Of a stretch of 64,000 nucleotides of DNA, positions 29,810-38,325 are shown one piece after another (the stretch's first letter is position 1; each line of letters opens with the position of its first letter). The DNA comes from Kocuria dechangensis (lineage in GTDB: Bacteria > Actinomycetota > Actinomycetes > Actinomycetales > Micrococcaceae). Made by a program: the position numbers and the translations under genes. The notes under the pieces were generated by a model. The model had not been told where the DNA came from. It ran no database searches and saw nothing but the letters and a program-made list of their open reading frames with translations. Location of the stretch: assembly GCF_014636775.1 (NCBI RefSeq), contig NZ_BMEQ01000001.1, positions 124,001 to 188,000 on the forward strand. The letters are read 5' to 3'.

Positions 29810-30925
29810 GTGACTTCCGCACTCGAGCACTTCCACCCCTTCATCCCCGCCGGCGGGGTCGGCTCCCGCCTGTGGCCGCTGTCCCGCGCCGACGCCCCGA
29901 AGTTCCTGCTGGACCTCACGGGCTCCGGCTCCTCCCTGCTGCGGGCGACCTACGACCGGCTGGCCGGGCTCAGCGCCGCCGGTGTGATGGTCGTCACCGG
30001 CCGGACCCACGCGGCCGCCGTGTGCGCCCAGCTGCCGGAGCTCTCCGGGCGGGACCTGGTGCTCGAGCCCTCGCCCAAGGACTCCGCCGCCGCGATTGGG
30101 CTCGCATGCATGCTCATCCAGCGCCGGGACCCCGAGGCGATCATCGGCTCCTTCGCCGCGGACCACGTCATCGAGCCCGCCGGCGCCTTCCAGGAGGTCG
30201 TCCGGGAGGCGGTCGCCGCGGCGGCGACCGGCCGGATCGTGACCATCGGCATCCCCCCGACCTCCCCGGCGACCGGCTTCGGCTACATCCGCGCCGGCGC
30301 CGCCCTGGGCCTCCCGGACGCCCCGCACGCGGTGCAGGTCGAGGAGTTCGTGGAGAAGCCCGACGAGGAGACCGCGCGCGCCTACGTGGCCGGCGGCGAC
30401 TACACGTGGAACGCCGGCATGTTCGTGGCCCCCGCGTCCCTGATGCTGCGCCACCTCGCCGCGAGCGAGCCGGAGCTGTACGCCGGCCTCACCGAGATCG
30501 TGGAGGCCTGGGGCACCCTCGCCCAGGACGAGGTCGTGGACCGGGTCTGGCCCGGCCTGCCCAAGACGGCGATCGACTACGCGGTGGCGGAGCCCGCCGC
30601 GGCGGCGGGGGACGTCGCCATGGTGCCCGCGACCTTCACGTGGGACGACGTCGGGGACTTCGCGGCGATCAGCCGGCTCAACCGCGTCGACCCGGAGAGC
30701 GACTCCGACGTCGCGGTGCTGGGCCGGAACAGCCGCGTCCTCGCCGACAGCTCCACCGGCATCGTCGTGTCCGACACGGGCCGGCTGATCGCCCTCATCG
30801 GCGTGCAGGACATCGTCGTCGTCGACACCCCGGACGCCCTGCTGGTGACGACCCGCGAGCACGCCCAGCGCGTCAAGGACGCCGTGAACTCCCTCAAGCT
30901 GAGCGGCGACACGGACGTCCTGTGA
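29810..30925 (+). CDS. manC: Mannose-1-phosphate guanylyltransferase
   Basis: Makes GDP-mannose from mannose-1-phosphate and GTP for glycans and lipoglycans; 371 residues, a nucleotidyltransferase without the isomerase domain. The activation motif is GGVGSRLWPLSR (about residue 15), followed by FVEKPDEETA and TFTWDDVGDF. Start GTG 29810 because the TATTGT -10 box is 8 nt upstream; the in-frame extension to 29723 would run through the promoter. Monocistronic, with a hairpin after it. Confidence 0.95.
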   Translation: MTSALEHFHPFIPAGGVGSRLWPLSRADAPKFLLDLTGSGSSLLRATYDRLAGLSAAGVMVVTGRTHAAAVCAQLPELSGRDLVLEPSPKDSAAAIGLACMLIQRRDPEAIIGSFAADHVIEPAGAFQEVVREAVAAAATGRIVTIGIPPTSPATGFGYIRAGAALGLPDAPHAVQVEEFVEKPDEETARAYVAGGDYTWNAGMFVAPASLMLRHLAASEPELYAGLTEIVEAWGTLAQDEVVDRVWPGLPKTAIDYAVAEPAAAAGDVAMVPATFTWDDVGDFAAISRLNRVDPESDSDVAVLGRNSRVLADSSTGIVVSDTGRLIALIGVQDIVVVDTPDALLVTTREHAQRVKDAVNSLKLSGDTDVL

Positions 30926-30929
30926 CGGT

Positions 30930-30950
30930 CCGGGGCCTCCCCGGCCCCGG
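30930..30950. terminator. Terminator hairpin after manC
   Basis: An 8-bp GC stem (30930-30937 with 30943-30950) has a 5-nt loop, just after the stop codon and just before the next promoter. Confidence 0.55.
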
Positions 30951-30952
30951 AG

Positions 30953-30958
30953 TATCCT
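30953..30958 (+). promoter_or_regulatory. -10 box (TATCCT), leaderless M20 gene
   Basis: TATCCT is followed by 6 nt and ATG 30965. Confidence 0.6.
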
Positions 30959-30964
30959 GGGCAG

Positions 30965-32224
30965 ATGTCTGACGCCCCCTCCGCCACCGCCTCCCTGGAG
31001 GCGGGTCTCCCGCCGGCCATCGGCCCCCTGCTCAAGCGGTTCCTCCCGGATCTCGTCTCCTTCCGCCGGGACCTGCACCGCCACCCGGAGCTGTCCTACC
31101 AGGAGTTCCGGACCACGGACCGGATCGTGTCGGCGCTGGAGAACATGGGCCTGAGCCCCAAGCGGCTCACCGACACCGGGTGCTACGTGGACATCGGGCA
31201 CGGGCCGATCGCGGTGGGCCTGCGGGCGGACATCGACGCCCTGCCCATCCAGGAGGACACCGGCCTGGACTACTCCTCCGTCAACGACGGCGTGGCGCAC
31301 GCCTGCGGCCACGACATCCACACCACCGTGATGGTCGGCGTCGCCAAGGTGCTCGCCGACCTGCACCGCACCGCCCACATCGCGGGCACGGTGCGGATCG
31401 TGTTCCAGCCCGCCGAGGAGCAGCTGCCCGGCGGCGCCCTCACGGTGCTGCGCCAGGGCGTGCTGGAGGGCGTGCCGCGGATGTTCGCCCTGCACTGCGA
31501 GCCCAAGGTGGACGTGGGGCAGGTGGGCACCCGCATCGGGGCCATCACCTCGGCCTCGGACACCGTGCGGATCGAGCTCGCCGGCCGCGGCGGGCACACC
31601 TCCCGCCCGCACCTCACCGAGGACCTCGTGTACGCCATGGCCCAGATCGCCGTGAACGTCCCCGCCGTGCTCTCCCGCCGGATCGACGTCCGCTCCGGCG
31701 TGGCCGTCGTCTGGGGCCAGATGCACGCCGGGGTGGCCCCCAACGCCATCCCCGCCACCGGGTACATGTCCGGGACCATGCGCTGCCTCGACGCCGACGC
31801 CTGGCACCGCTCGGGCCGGCTGCTCGACGAGGTCGTGGAGCAGGTCGCGGCGCCCTACAACGTGGACGTGACCCTCGAGCACATCCGGGGCGTGCCGCCG
31901 GTGGTCAACGGCGAGGTCGAGACCACCCTGATCGAGAACGCCGCGCGCGCCGAGCTCGGCGAGGACGCCGTGGTCCTGGTCCACCAGTCGATGGGCGGGG
32001 AGGACTTCGCGTGGTTCCTGCAGGAGGTCCCGGGCGCCATGATGCGCCTGGGCACGCGGACCCGCGGGGGGCACACCTACGACCTGCACCAGTCGGACTA
32101 CATCGCCGACGAGGCGGCCATCGGCTGCGGCGTGCAGGTCATGGCCTCCACGGCGCTGCGCGCCATCCGGCTGCACGCCCGCGAGACCAGCGCCACGGAC
32201 GCCCCCGACGTGAGCGCGAATTGA
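30965..32224 (+). CDS. M20 family metallo-amidohydrolase (HipO/AmhX-like)
   Basis: Cytoplasmic zinc amidohydrolase, 419 residues, of the N-acyl-amino-acid/aminobenzoyl-glutamate type. Visible blocks are FRRDLHRHPELSYQEF, GLRADIDALPIQEDTG, AHACGHDIHTT (metal His-Asp), FQPAEEQLPGGA (catalytic Glu-Glu) and GRGGHTSRPH in the lid domain. Downstream of a leaderless promoter; unrelated to its neighbours in function. Substrate unknown. Confidence 0.94.
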   Translation: MSDAPSATASLEAGLPPAIGPLLKRFLPDLVSFRRDLHRHPELSYQEFRTTDRIVSALENMGLSPKRLTDTGCYVDIGHGPIAVGLRADIDALPIQEDTGLDYSSVNDGVAHACGHDIHTTVMVGVAKVLADLHRTAHIAGTVRIVFQPAEEQLPGGALTVLRQGVLEGVPRMFALHCEPKVDVGQVGTRIGAITSASDTVRIELAGRGGHTSRPHLTEDLVYAMAQIAVNVPAVLSRRIDVRSGVAVVWGQMHAGVAPNAIPATGYMSGTMRCLDADAWHRSGRLLDEVVEQVAAPYNVDVTLEHIRGVPPVVNGEVETTLIENAARAELGEDAVVLVHQSMGGEDFAWFLQEVPGAMMRLGTRTRGGHTYDLHQSDYIADEAAIGCGVQVMASTALRAIRLHARETSATDAPDVSAN

Positions 32225-32259
32225 CGCCGATGTTCCCCGGCGCGCGGACTACCCGTGGG

Positions 32260-32265
32260 TAGAAT
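32260..32265 (+). promoter_or_regulatory. -10 box (TAGAAT) of the nucleoside-import operon
   Basis: TAGAAT lies 75 nt before the lipoprotein start, giving a leader of about 70 nt with GGAGGAA at its end. Confidence 0.55.
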
Positions 32266-32340
32266 GACTCAACGTCGCACGCCCCCGCGTGGACGGGACC
32301 CGTTGCCCGCCGCCGGGTCACGCCTGTCACTGGAGGAACC

Positions 32341-33447
32341 ATGACCTTTGCACCCCGGACGTCCCGCGGATCCCGCGCCCTCTCCGCCGCCGCGCTGCTC
32401 GGCGCCTCGACCCTCGTCCTCGCCGGCTGCGGCGCCGCCCCCGAGGAGGGCGGCGAAGCCACCGCCGAGGCCACCGACTTCGCCGGGTGCATCGTCTCCG
32501 ACTCGGGCGGGTTCCAGGACCGGTCCTTCAACCAGAACTCCTACGAGGGCCTCCAGGCCGCCGCCGAGAGCACCGGCATCGAGGTCAAGCAGGCCGAGTC
32601 CCAGGCCGAGACGGACTTCGAGCCCAACCTCAACTCCATGGTCCAGTCCGGCTGCGACCTCACCATCTCCGTGGGCTTCCTGCTCGCCGACGCCACCAAG
32701 ACCGTGGCCGAGGCCAACCCGGAGGCCAGGTTCGCCATCGTCGACGACTCCTCCATCGAGCTCGACAACGTCAAGCCGCTCGTCTACAACACGGCCGAGG
32801 CCGCGTTCCTGGCCGGCTACGTGGCCGCCGGCGCCACCGAGACCGGGAAGGTCGCCACCTACGGCGGCATGGACATCCCCACCGTCACCGTGTTCATGGA
32901 CGGCTTCGCCGACGGCATCGACCACTACAACCAGGTCAAGGGCGCGAACGTCGAGCTGCTCGGGTGGAACAAGGACTCGCAGGACGGCACCTTCGTCAAC
33001 AGCTTCACCGACACCTCGGCCGCGAAGACCACCACCCAGAACTTCATCAACGAGGGCGCGGACATCGTCATGCCGGTCGCCGGCCAGGCCGCCCTCGGCA
33101 CCCTGGACGCCGTGGTCGCCGCCAACGACGGCGGCAACGAGGTGCGCTTCGTGTGGGTCGACGCCGACGGCTACGAGACCCTGGACCAGGGCAAGGAGTA
33201 CCAGCTGACGTCGGTGCTCAAGCAGATGAGCACCTCCGTGCAGGACGTCGTCGAGACGGCCGCCGCGGGCGAGTTCGACAGCACCCCGTACGTCGGCACC
33301 CTCGAGAACGACGGCGTCGGCATCGCCCCGTTCCACGACCAGGAGGAGGCCGTGGGGGAGGAGCTCGCCGGAGAGGTCGAGCAGCTCCGGCAGGAGATCA
33401 TCGACGGCACGGTCGTCGTCGAGTCCGAGAACTCGCCGCAGGCCTGA
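32341..33447 (+). CDS. BMP/PnrA-like nucleoside-binding lipoprotein
   Basis: Substrate-binding lipoprotein, 368 residues. The lipobox is LAGC (Cys about 31) after a hydrophobic signal. The Bmp fold contains IVSDSGGFQDRSFNQNSYEG and VMPVAGQAALGTLDAV, the blocks that contact purine nucleosides in PnrA. GGAGGAA lies just before ATG 32341. First gene of the import operon; a stem-loop follows it. Confidence 0.93.
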   Translation: MTFAPRTSRGSRALSAAALLGASTLVLAGCGAAPEEGGEATAEATDFAGCIVSDSGGFQDRSFNQNSYEGLQAAAESTGIEVKQAESQAETDFEPNLNSMVQSGCDLTISVGFLLADATKTVAEANPEARFAIVDDSSIELDNVKPLVYNTAEAAFLAGYVAAGATETGKVATYGGMDIPTVTVFMDGFADGIDHYNQVKGANVELLGWNKDSQDGTFVNSFTDTSAAKTTTQNFINEGADIVMPVAGQAALGTLDAVVAANDGGNEVRFVWVDADGYETLDQGKEYQLTSVLKQMSTSVQDVVETAAAGEFDSTPYVGTLENDGVGIAPFHDQEEAVGEELAGEVEQLRQEIIDGTVVVESENSPQA

Positions 33448-33472
33448 TCCCGGACGCCCGCGACCACCGCAC

Positions 33473-33516
33473 CCACCGCCGCCAGCGACGACCCCGGCCG
33501 CCGCTGGCGGCGGTGG
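33473..33516. other. Stem-loop after the binding-protein gene
   Basis: A perfect 15-bp stem (33473-33487 with 33502-33516) has a 14-nt loop, 26 nt after the lipoprotein stop. Such structures between binding-protein and ATPase genes commonly protect or partly terminate the mRNA, so the binding protein is made in excess. Confidence 0.65.
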
Positions 33517-33565
33517 CGTGCCCGCCCGGAGCCGGCGCACGGCCCAGGAGGAGGACCCACCGACC

Positions 33566-35182
33566 ATGAGACTGGAACTGCAGTCCATCACGAAGCGATT
33601 CGGCTCCTTCACGGCCAACGAGGACATCGACCTCGTCGTGGAGCCCGGGCAGATCCACTGCCTGCTCGGTGAGAACGGGGCCGGCAAGTCGACCCTGATG
33701 AACGTCCTGTACGGGCTCTACCGGCCCACCGAGGGGCGCATCCTGGTCGACGGCTCCGAGGTGTCCTTCAAGGGCCCCGGGGACGCCATGGCCGCCGGGA
33801 TCGGCATGGTCCACCAGCACTTCATGCTGGTGCCCGTGTTCACGGTCGCGGAGAACGTGGCCCTCGGCGCGGAGAGCACCCGCGGCGGCGCCCTGGACCT
33901 CGAGACCACCCGGCGCCGGATCCGCGAGATCTCCCACCGCTACGGCTTCCACGTGGACCCGGACGCGGTCGTCGAGGACCTGCCCGTGGGCGTCCAGCAG
34001 CGCGTCGAGATCATCAAGGCCCTCGTGCGGGAGGCGGAGGTGCTCATCCTCGACGAGCCCACGGCGGTGCTCACCCCCAAGGAGACCGACGAGCTGCTGC
34101 GCATCATGCGCGAGCTGCGGGAGTCCGGGAAGTCCATCCTCTTCATCTCCCACAAGCTGCGCGAGGTCAAGGAGGTCTCCGACGTCATCACGGTGATCCG
34201 CCGCGGCCGCGTGGTGGGGCAGACCTCGCCGGAGGCGTCGACCTCCGAGCTCGCGGCCCTCATGGTCGGGCGCGACGTGTCCCTCACGGTCGCCAAGGAC
34301 GAGGCGGAGCCGGGGGAGTGCGCCCTGGACGTCTCCGGGCTGACCGTGGTCGGGGACAACGGCGTGAAGCTGCTCGACGACGTGTCCTTCCAGGTGGCCC
34401 GCGGCGAGATCCTCGCCGTCGCCGGGGTGCAGGGCAACGGCCAGACGGAGCTCGCCGAGGCGATCCTCGGCCTGCGGGAGCGGGCCACCGGCTCGGTGCG
34501 CCTCGCCGGGAAGGAGCTGCTCGGCCGGTCCGTGCGCCAGGTGCTGGACGCCGGGGTCGGCTTCGTCCCCGAGGACCGTTCCACGGACGGGCTCGTCGGC
34601 CCCTTCACCGTGTCCGAGAACCTCGTCCTGGACCTCTACGGCGACGACCGCTTCTCCCGCGGGCCGTCCCTGCGGCGGGGCGAGATCGCGGCCAACGCCC
34701 GCCGCGCCGTGGAGCAGTTCGACGTCCGCACCCCGTCGATCGACGCCCCGGTGCAGACCCTCTCCGGCGGCAACCAGCAGAAGGTCGTCATCGCCCGCGA
34801 GCTGTCCCGCCCCCTGGAGCTGCTGGTCGCCTCCCAGCCGACCCGCGGAGTGGACGTGGGCTCCATCGAGTTCATCCACGAGCAGATCGTGGCCGAGCGG
34901 GACAAGGGCGTGCCGGTCCTCATCGTCTCCACCGAGCTCGACGAGGTCTACGCGCTCGCCGACCGCATCGCGGTGTTCTTCCACGGCCGCATCATGGGGG
35001 TCGTGGGCCCCGGCACCCCGCGCGACGTGCTCGGCCAGATGATGGCCGGCGCCACCGCCGAGGAGGTGCTCGGAGGGGCCCAGCGGCACGGGCACCCCCA
35101 CGGGACCGGCCACGGCGCCACCGACCCGCAGGACCCGAACCCGCAGGACCCGAACCCGCAGGACACGAAGGAGCAGGCATGA
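33566..35182 (+). CDS. Nucleoside ABC importer, double ATPase subunit
   Basis: 538 residues with two ABC domains. The first has a full Walker A (GENGAGKST, about 37), variant signature LPVGVQQRVEI and Walker B VLILDEPTAVL. The second has a degenerate P-loop (GVQGNGQTEL) but an intact signature LSGGNQQKVVI, as in RbsA/MglA/NupA-type importers. A His/Pro/Gln/Asp repeat tail ends the protein. ATG 33566 follows AGGAGGAGG; the next gene overlaps by 4 bp. Confidence 0.94.
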   Translation: MRLELQSITKRFGSFTANEDIDLVVEPGQIHCLLGENGAGKSTLMNVLYGLYRPTEGRILVDGSEVSFKGPGDAMAAGIGMVHQHFMLVPVFTVAENVALGAESTRGGALDLETTRRRIREISHRYGFHVDPDAVVEDLPVGVQQRVEIIKALVREAEVLILDEPTAVLTPKETDELLRIMRELRESGKSILFISHKLREVKEVSDVITVIRRGRVVGQTSPEASTSELAALMVGRDVSLTVAKDEAEPGECALDVSGLTVVGDNGVKLLDDVSFQVARGEILAVAGVQGNGQTELAEAILGLRERATGSVRLAGKELLGRSVRQVLDAGVGFVPEDRSTDGLVGPFTVSENLVLDLYGDDRFSRGPSLRRGEIAANARRAVEQFDVRTPSIDAPVQTLSGGNQQKVVIARELSRPLELLVASQPTRGVDVGSIEFIHEQIVAERDKGVPVLIVSTELDEVYALADRIAVFFHGRIMGVVGPGTPRDVLGQMMAGATAEEVLGGAQRHGHPHGTGHGATDPQDPNPQDPNPQDTKEQA

Positions 35183-36426
35183 GCGCCACCGACGCCGCCC
35201 CCGCGGCCCCCGGCCGGCAGGCGGCACCGCCGCCCACGGCCACCACGCCCGGCGCCGCCCGGCGCACCTGGACGGGCTCGGCGCTCCAGTCCGTGCTCGC
35301 GATCGTCGCCGCGCTCGTGCTCGGCGGGCTGCTCATCGCGCTGACCGACGACCGCGTCGTCGAGACCGCGGGCTACTTCTTCGCCCGGCCCGGGGACATG
35401 GTCTCCGCCATGTGGGCCGCCGCCTCCTCCGCCTACGAGGCCATGTTCTACGGGGCCGTGTACAACCCGAACGGCAACACGCTCGGGCAGCGGGTCTACC
35501 CGCTCACGGAGACCCTCACGGTGGCCACCCCCCTGATCCTGGCCGGCCTCGGCGTGGCCGTGGCCTTCCAGGCGGGACTGTTCAACATCGGCGCCCAGGG
35601 CCAGCTGCTCATCGGCGCCGCCCTGGCGGCGTACGTCGGCTTCGCGTGGGAGCTGCCCGTGGGCGTGCACCTGCTCGCCGTGATCGTGGCGGGCGCCCTC
35701 GGCGGCGCGCTGTGGGGAGCGGTCGTGGGCCTGTTGAAGGCCCGCACCGGCGCGCACGAGGTGATCCTGACGATCATGCTCAACTACATCGCGCTGAACC
35801 TCGTCGCCTACCTGCTGACCCGCCCGGCGTTCCTGCGGCCGGGCTCCTCGAACCCCGTCAGCCCCCAGCTCGCCGAGACCGCGATGTTCCCCAAGCTGCT
35901 GGGCGAGCAGTTCCGGCTGCACTGGGGCTTCGCCCTGGCGGTGCTCGCCACGGTGTTCGTGGCGTGGCTGCTCCAGCGCTCGACCGTGGGCTTCGAGCTG
36001 CGCGCCGTCGGCGCCAACCCCCGCGCCGCCCGGACCGCCGGCATCTCGGTGACCCGCGGCTTCGTCGTGGTCATGGTCCTCGCGGGCGCCCTGGCCGGCC
36101 TCGCCGGCGTGGCCCAGGTCGCCGGCACCGAGCGGGCGCTGACCGCCGGCGTCGCCGCGTCCTTCGGCTTCGACGCCATCACCGTGGCCCTGCTGGGCCG
36201 CTCCAAGCCGTGGGGGACGTTCTTCGCGGGTCTTCTCTATGGCGCGTTCCGCGCCGGGGGCGTCACGATGCAGTCCATGACCGGCACCAACATCGACATC
36301 GTGCTGGTTGTGCAGTCCCTCATCGTCCTGTTCATCGCCCTGCCGCCGCTGCTGAGGACCGGGCGGGACCGCGCCCGCTCCCGCCGCGGCCGGGGCTCCG
36401 CCGCCACCGAGGGGGTCCGGGCATGA
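35179..36426 (+). CDS. Nucleoside ABC importer permease 1
   Basis: 415 residues, about eight to ten helices, BPD_transp_2 family (LIV/ribose type). GLFNIGAQGQLLIGA and ARTAGISVTRGFVVVMVLAG are family blocks. The ATGA overlap with the ATPase couples translation. Homologues pair with Bmp/PnrA lipoproteins in guanosine and general nucleoside uptake (NupB/YufP). Confidence 0.92.
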   Translation: MSATDAAPAAPGRQAAPPPTATTPGAARRTWTGSALQSVLAIVAALVLGGLLIALTDDRVVETAGYFFARPGDMVSAMWAAASSAYEAMFYGAVYNPNGNTLGQRVYPLTETLTVATPLILAGLGVAVAFQAGLFNIGAQGQLLIGAALAAYVGFAWELPVGVHLLAVIVAGALGGALWGAVVGLLKARTGAHEVILTIMLNYIALNLVAYLLTRPAFLRPGSSNPVSPQLAETAMFPKLLGEQFRLHWGFALAVLATVFVAWLLQRSTVGFELRAVGANPRAARTAGISVTRGFVVVMVLAGALAGLAGVAQVAGTERALTAGVAASFGFDAITVALLGRSKPWGTFFAGLLYGAFRAGGVTMQSMTGTNIDIVLVVQSLIVLFIALPPLLRTGRDRARSRRGRGSAATEGVRA

Positions 36427-37787
36427 GCTCGAAGCATCCGACACCGCGCCACGACCAGGCGCCCTGGGCCTCCGGCAGCACAGCGGCCGGGGTCGCGCCC
36501 CCGCCGTTCGAGAACGAGCTCTCCACGGCCGCGGCCAACGAGGTGGTGGGGGTGCGCAGCTGGCGCACCCCGGTGGTCCTCGCGCTGCTGAGCCTCGTGG
36601 CCCTGGCCCTGTTCGGGTTCAACGCCCCGGACAACAGGGTGGGCTTCCGCGTCTCGGAGGCGGGCGACCTCTTCCGCGTGCCCGACCTCGCCGTCCACGG
36701 CGTGGTCTGGGGCTGGCTCACCGTCGCCGTGCTCGTGGCGGTCACGGCGCTCGCCCTCCTGCGCGCCCGGGCCGGCGCGCACCTGCCCCGGTGGGCGGTG
36801 CTGCTCTTCGGCTTCTTCTTCGTCTCGGGCTTCCTCGTGTGGGTGGTGGGCAGCTCCCGGACCCCCGACGTGTCCCTGTCCGGGCTGCTGGCCGGGTCCG
36901 TGGCCCTGGCCATCCCGCTGATCTTCGGCTCGCTCGGCGGCCTGCTGTGCGAGCGCTCCGGGGTGGTCAACATCGCGATCGAGGGCCAGCTGCTGTTCGG
37001 CGCGTTCTCCGCCGCGGTCGCGGGCTCCCTCTCCGGCAGCGCCTGGGTGGGGCTGCTGGCCGCCGTCGTCGGTGCCGCCCTGGTCTCCCTCGTGCTGGCG
37101 GTCTTCTCGATCACCTACAAGGTCAACCAGGTGATCGTCGGCGTGGTGCTCAACGTGCTCGTCTCCGGCCTGACCGGGTTCCTCTTCGCCACCGTCCTGG
37201 AGCCCAACGCGAGCGTCTTCAACGCCCCGCCGCGGCTGCCCCGCTTCGCGGTGCCGGTGCTCTCGGAGATCCCGGTGCTCGGCCCGATCCTCTTCGACCA
37301 GTCCGTGATCGGCTACCTCATGTACGCCGTGGTGGCGCTCGTGTGGTTCGCCCTCTACCGGACCCGGTGGGGCCTGCGCACGCGCGCCGTGGGGGAGCAC
37401 CCGAAGGCCGCCGACACCCTGGGGGTGAAGGTCAACGCCCTGCGCTTCCGCAACGTGCTGCTCGGCGGCGTCGTCGCCGGCCTCGGCGGGGCCTTCTACA
37501 CCCTGGTCTCCGTCTCCGCGTTCACCCGGGACATGACCTCCGGCGCGGGCTACATCGCCCTCGCGGCCCTGATCTTCGGCCGGTGGAACCCGATCGGGGC
37601 GCTGCTCGCGTCCCTGCTGTTCGGCTTCGCGTCCAACCTGCAGTCGATCCTGTCCTTCCTTGGCACCCCGGTGCCCAGCCAGTTCCTGGCCATGCTCCCC
37701 TACGTCGTCACCATCCTGGCCGTCGCCGGCCTCGTGGGCTCCTCCCGCGGCCCGGCGGCCTCCGGCCAGCCCTACACCAAGGAGTGA
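36423..37787 (+). CDS. Nucleoside ABC importer permease 2
   Basis: 454 residues; an N-terminal part of about 170 residues with extra helices precedes the conserved BPD_transp_2 core (SGVVNIAIEGQLLFGAFSA, ADTLGVKVNALRFRNVLLGG). Pairs with the preceding permease, overlapping it by 4 bp (ATGA). NupC/YufQ-like. Confidence 0.92.
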   Translation: MSSKHPTPRHDQAPWASGSTAAGVAPPPFENELSTAAANEVVGVRSWRTPVVLALLSLVALALFGFNAPDNRVGFRVSEAGDLFRVPDLAVHGVVWGWLTVAVLVAVTALALLRARAGAHLPRWAVLLFGFFFVSGFLVWVVGSSRTPDVSLSGLLAGSVALAIPLIFGSLGGLLCERSGVVNIAIEGQLLFGAFSAAVAGSLSGSAWVGLLAAVVGAALVSLVLAVFSITYKVNQVIVGVVLNVLVSGLTGFLFATVLEPNASVFNAPPRLPRFAVPVLSEIPVLGPILFDQSVIGYLMYAVVALVWFALYRTRWGLRTRAVGEHPKAADTLGVKVNALRFRNVLLGGVVAGLGGAFYTLVSVSAFTRDMTSGAGYIALAALIFGRWNPIGALLASLLFGFASNLQSILSFLGTPVPSQFLAMLPYVVTILAVAGLVGSSRGPAASGQPYTKE

Positions 37788-37794
37788 GCCCCGC

Positions 37795-38205
37795 ATGAGC
37801 GCAGCACCGACCCCTGCCCCCGGCGACGTCGACTGGGACCGGCTGCGGGAGGCGGCCGTGGCCGCCCGGGAGCACGCCTACGCCCCCTACTCCCGCTTCC
37901 CGGTGGGCGCCGCGGCGCTGACCGAGGACGGCCGGGTGGTCTCCGGGTGCAACGTGGAGAACGCCTCCTACGGCGTGACCCTGTGCGCGGAGTGCTCGCT
38001 CGTCTCCACCCTGCACATGTCCGGCGGGGGCCGGCTCGTCGCGTTCGTGTGCGTGGACGGCCAGGGGGACGTGCTCATGCCCTGCGGCCGCTGCCGCCAG
38101 CTGCTGCACGAGCACCGGGCCCCGGGCATGCGGCTGCTGACGGTCTCCGGGGTGCGCACCATGGCCGAGGTGCTGCCCGACGCCTTCGGCCCCCACAACC
38201 TCTAG
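37795..38205 (+). CDS. cdd: Cytidine deaminase
   Basis: 136 residues, the homotetrameric Cys3-zinc type. CNVENASYG, TLCAECSLV (Zn Cys and catalytic Glu) and PCGRCRQLL (two Zn Cys) are all present. Converts cytidine and deoxycytidine to uridines after import. GGAG from the end of the permease gene serves as its SD; the gap is 7 nt. One operon with the importer and deoA. Confidence 0.96.
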   Translation: MSAAPTPAPGDVDWDRLREAAVAAREHAYAPYSRFPVGAAALTEDGRVVSGCNVENASYGVTLCAECSLVSTLHMSGGGRLVAFVCVDGQGDVLMPCGRCRQLLHEHRAPGMRLLTVSGVRTMAEVLPDAFGPHNL

Positions 38206-38253
38206 CGCCGCCCACAACCTCCGGCGTCGCAGCCACGCCCGGCAGCGGCACCC

Positions 38254-38292
38254 CGGCCACCCGACCCGGCCACCCGACCCGGCCACCCGACC
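38254..38292. repeat. Three tandem copies of a 13-bp unit
   Basis: CGGCCACCCGACC occurs three times head to tail in the gap between cdd and deoA. A near-duplicate of the cdd end (CCCACAACCTC) also lies just downstream of its stop. This looks like slippage in non-coding DNA. Confidence 0.8.
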
Positions 38293-38325
38293 CGCCTCCT
38301 CGCCCCGCCCCTCGAAAGGACTCCC

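Noticed and set aside
38254-38292. Tandem 13-bp repeats as a possible CRISPR or iteron
   Set aside because: The units are contiguous without spacers, only three copies, in a short operon gap; simple slippage explains them.
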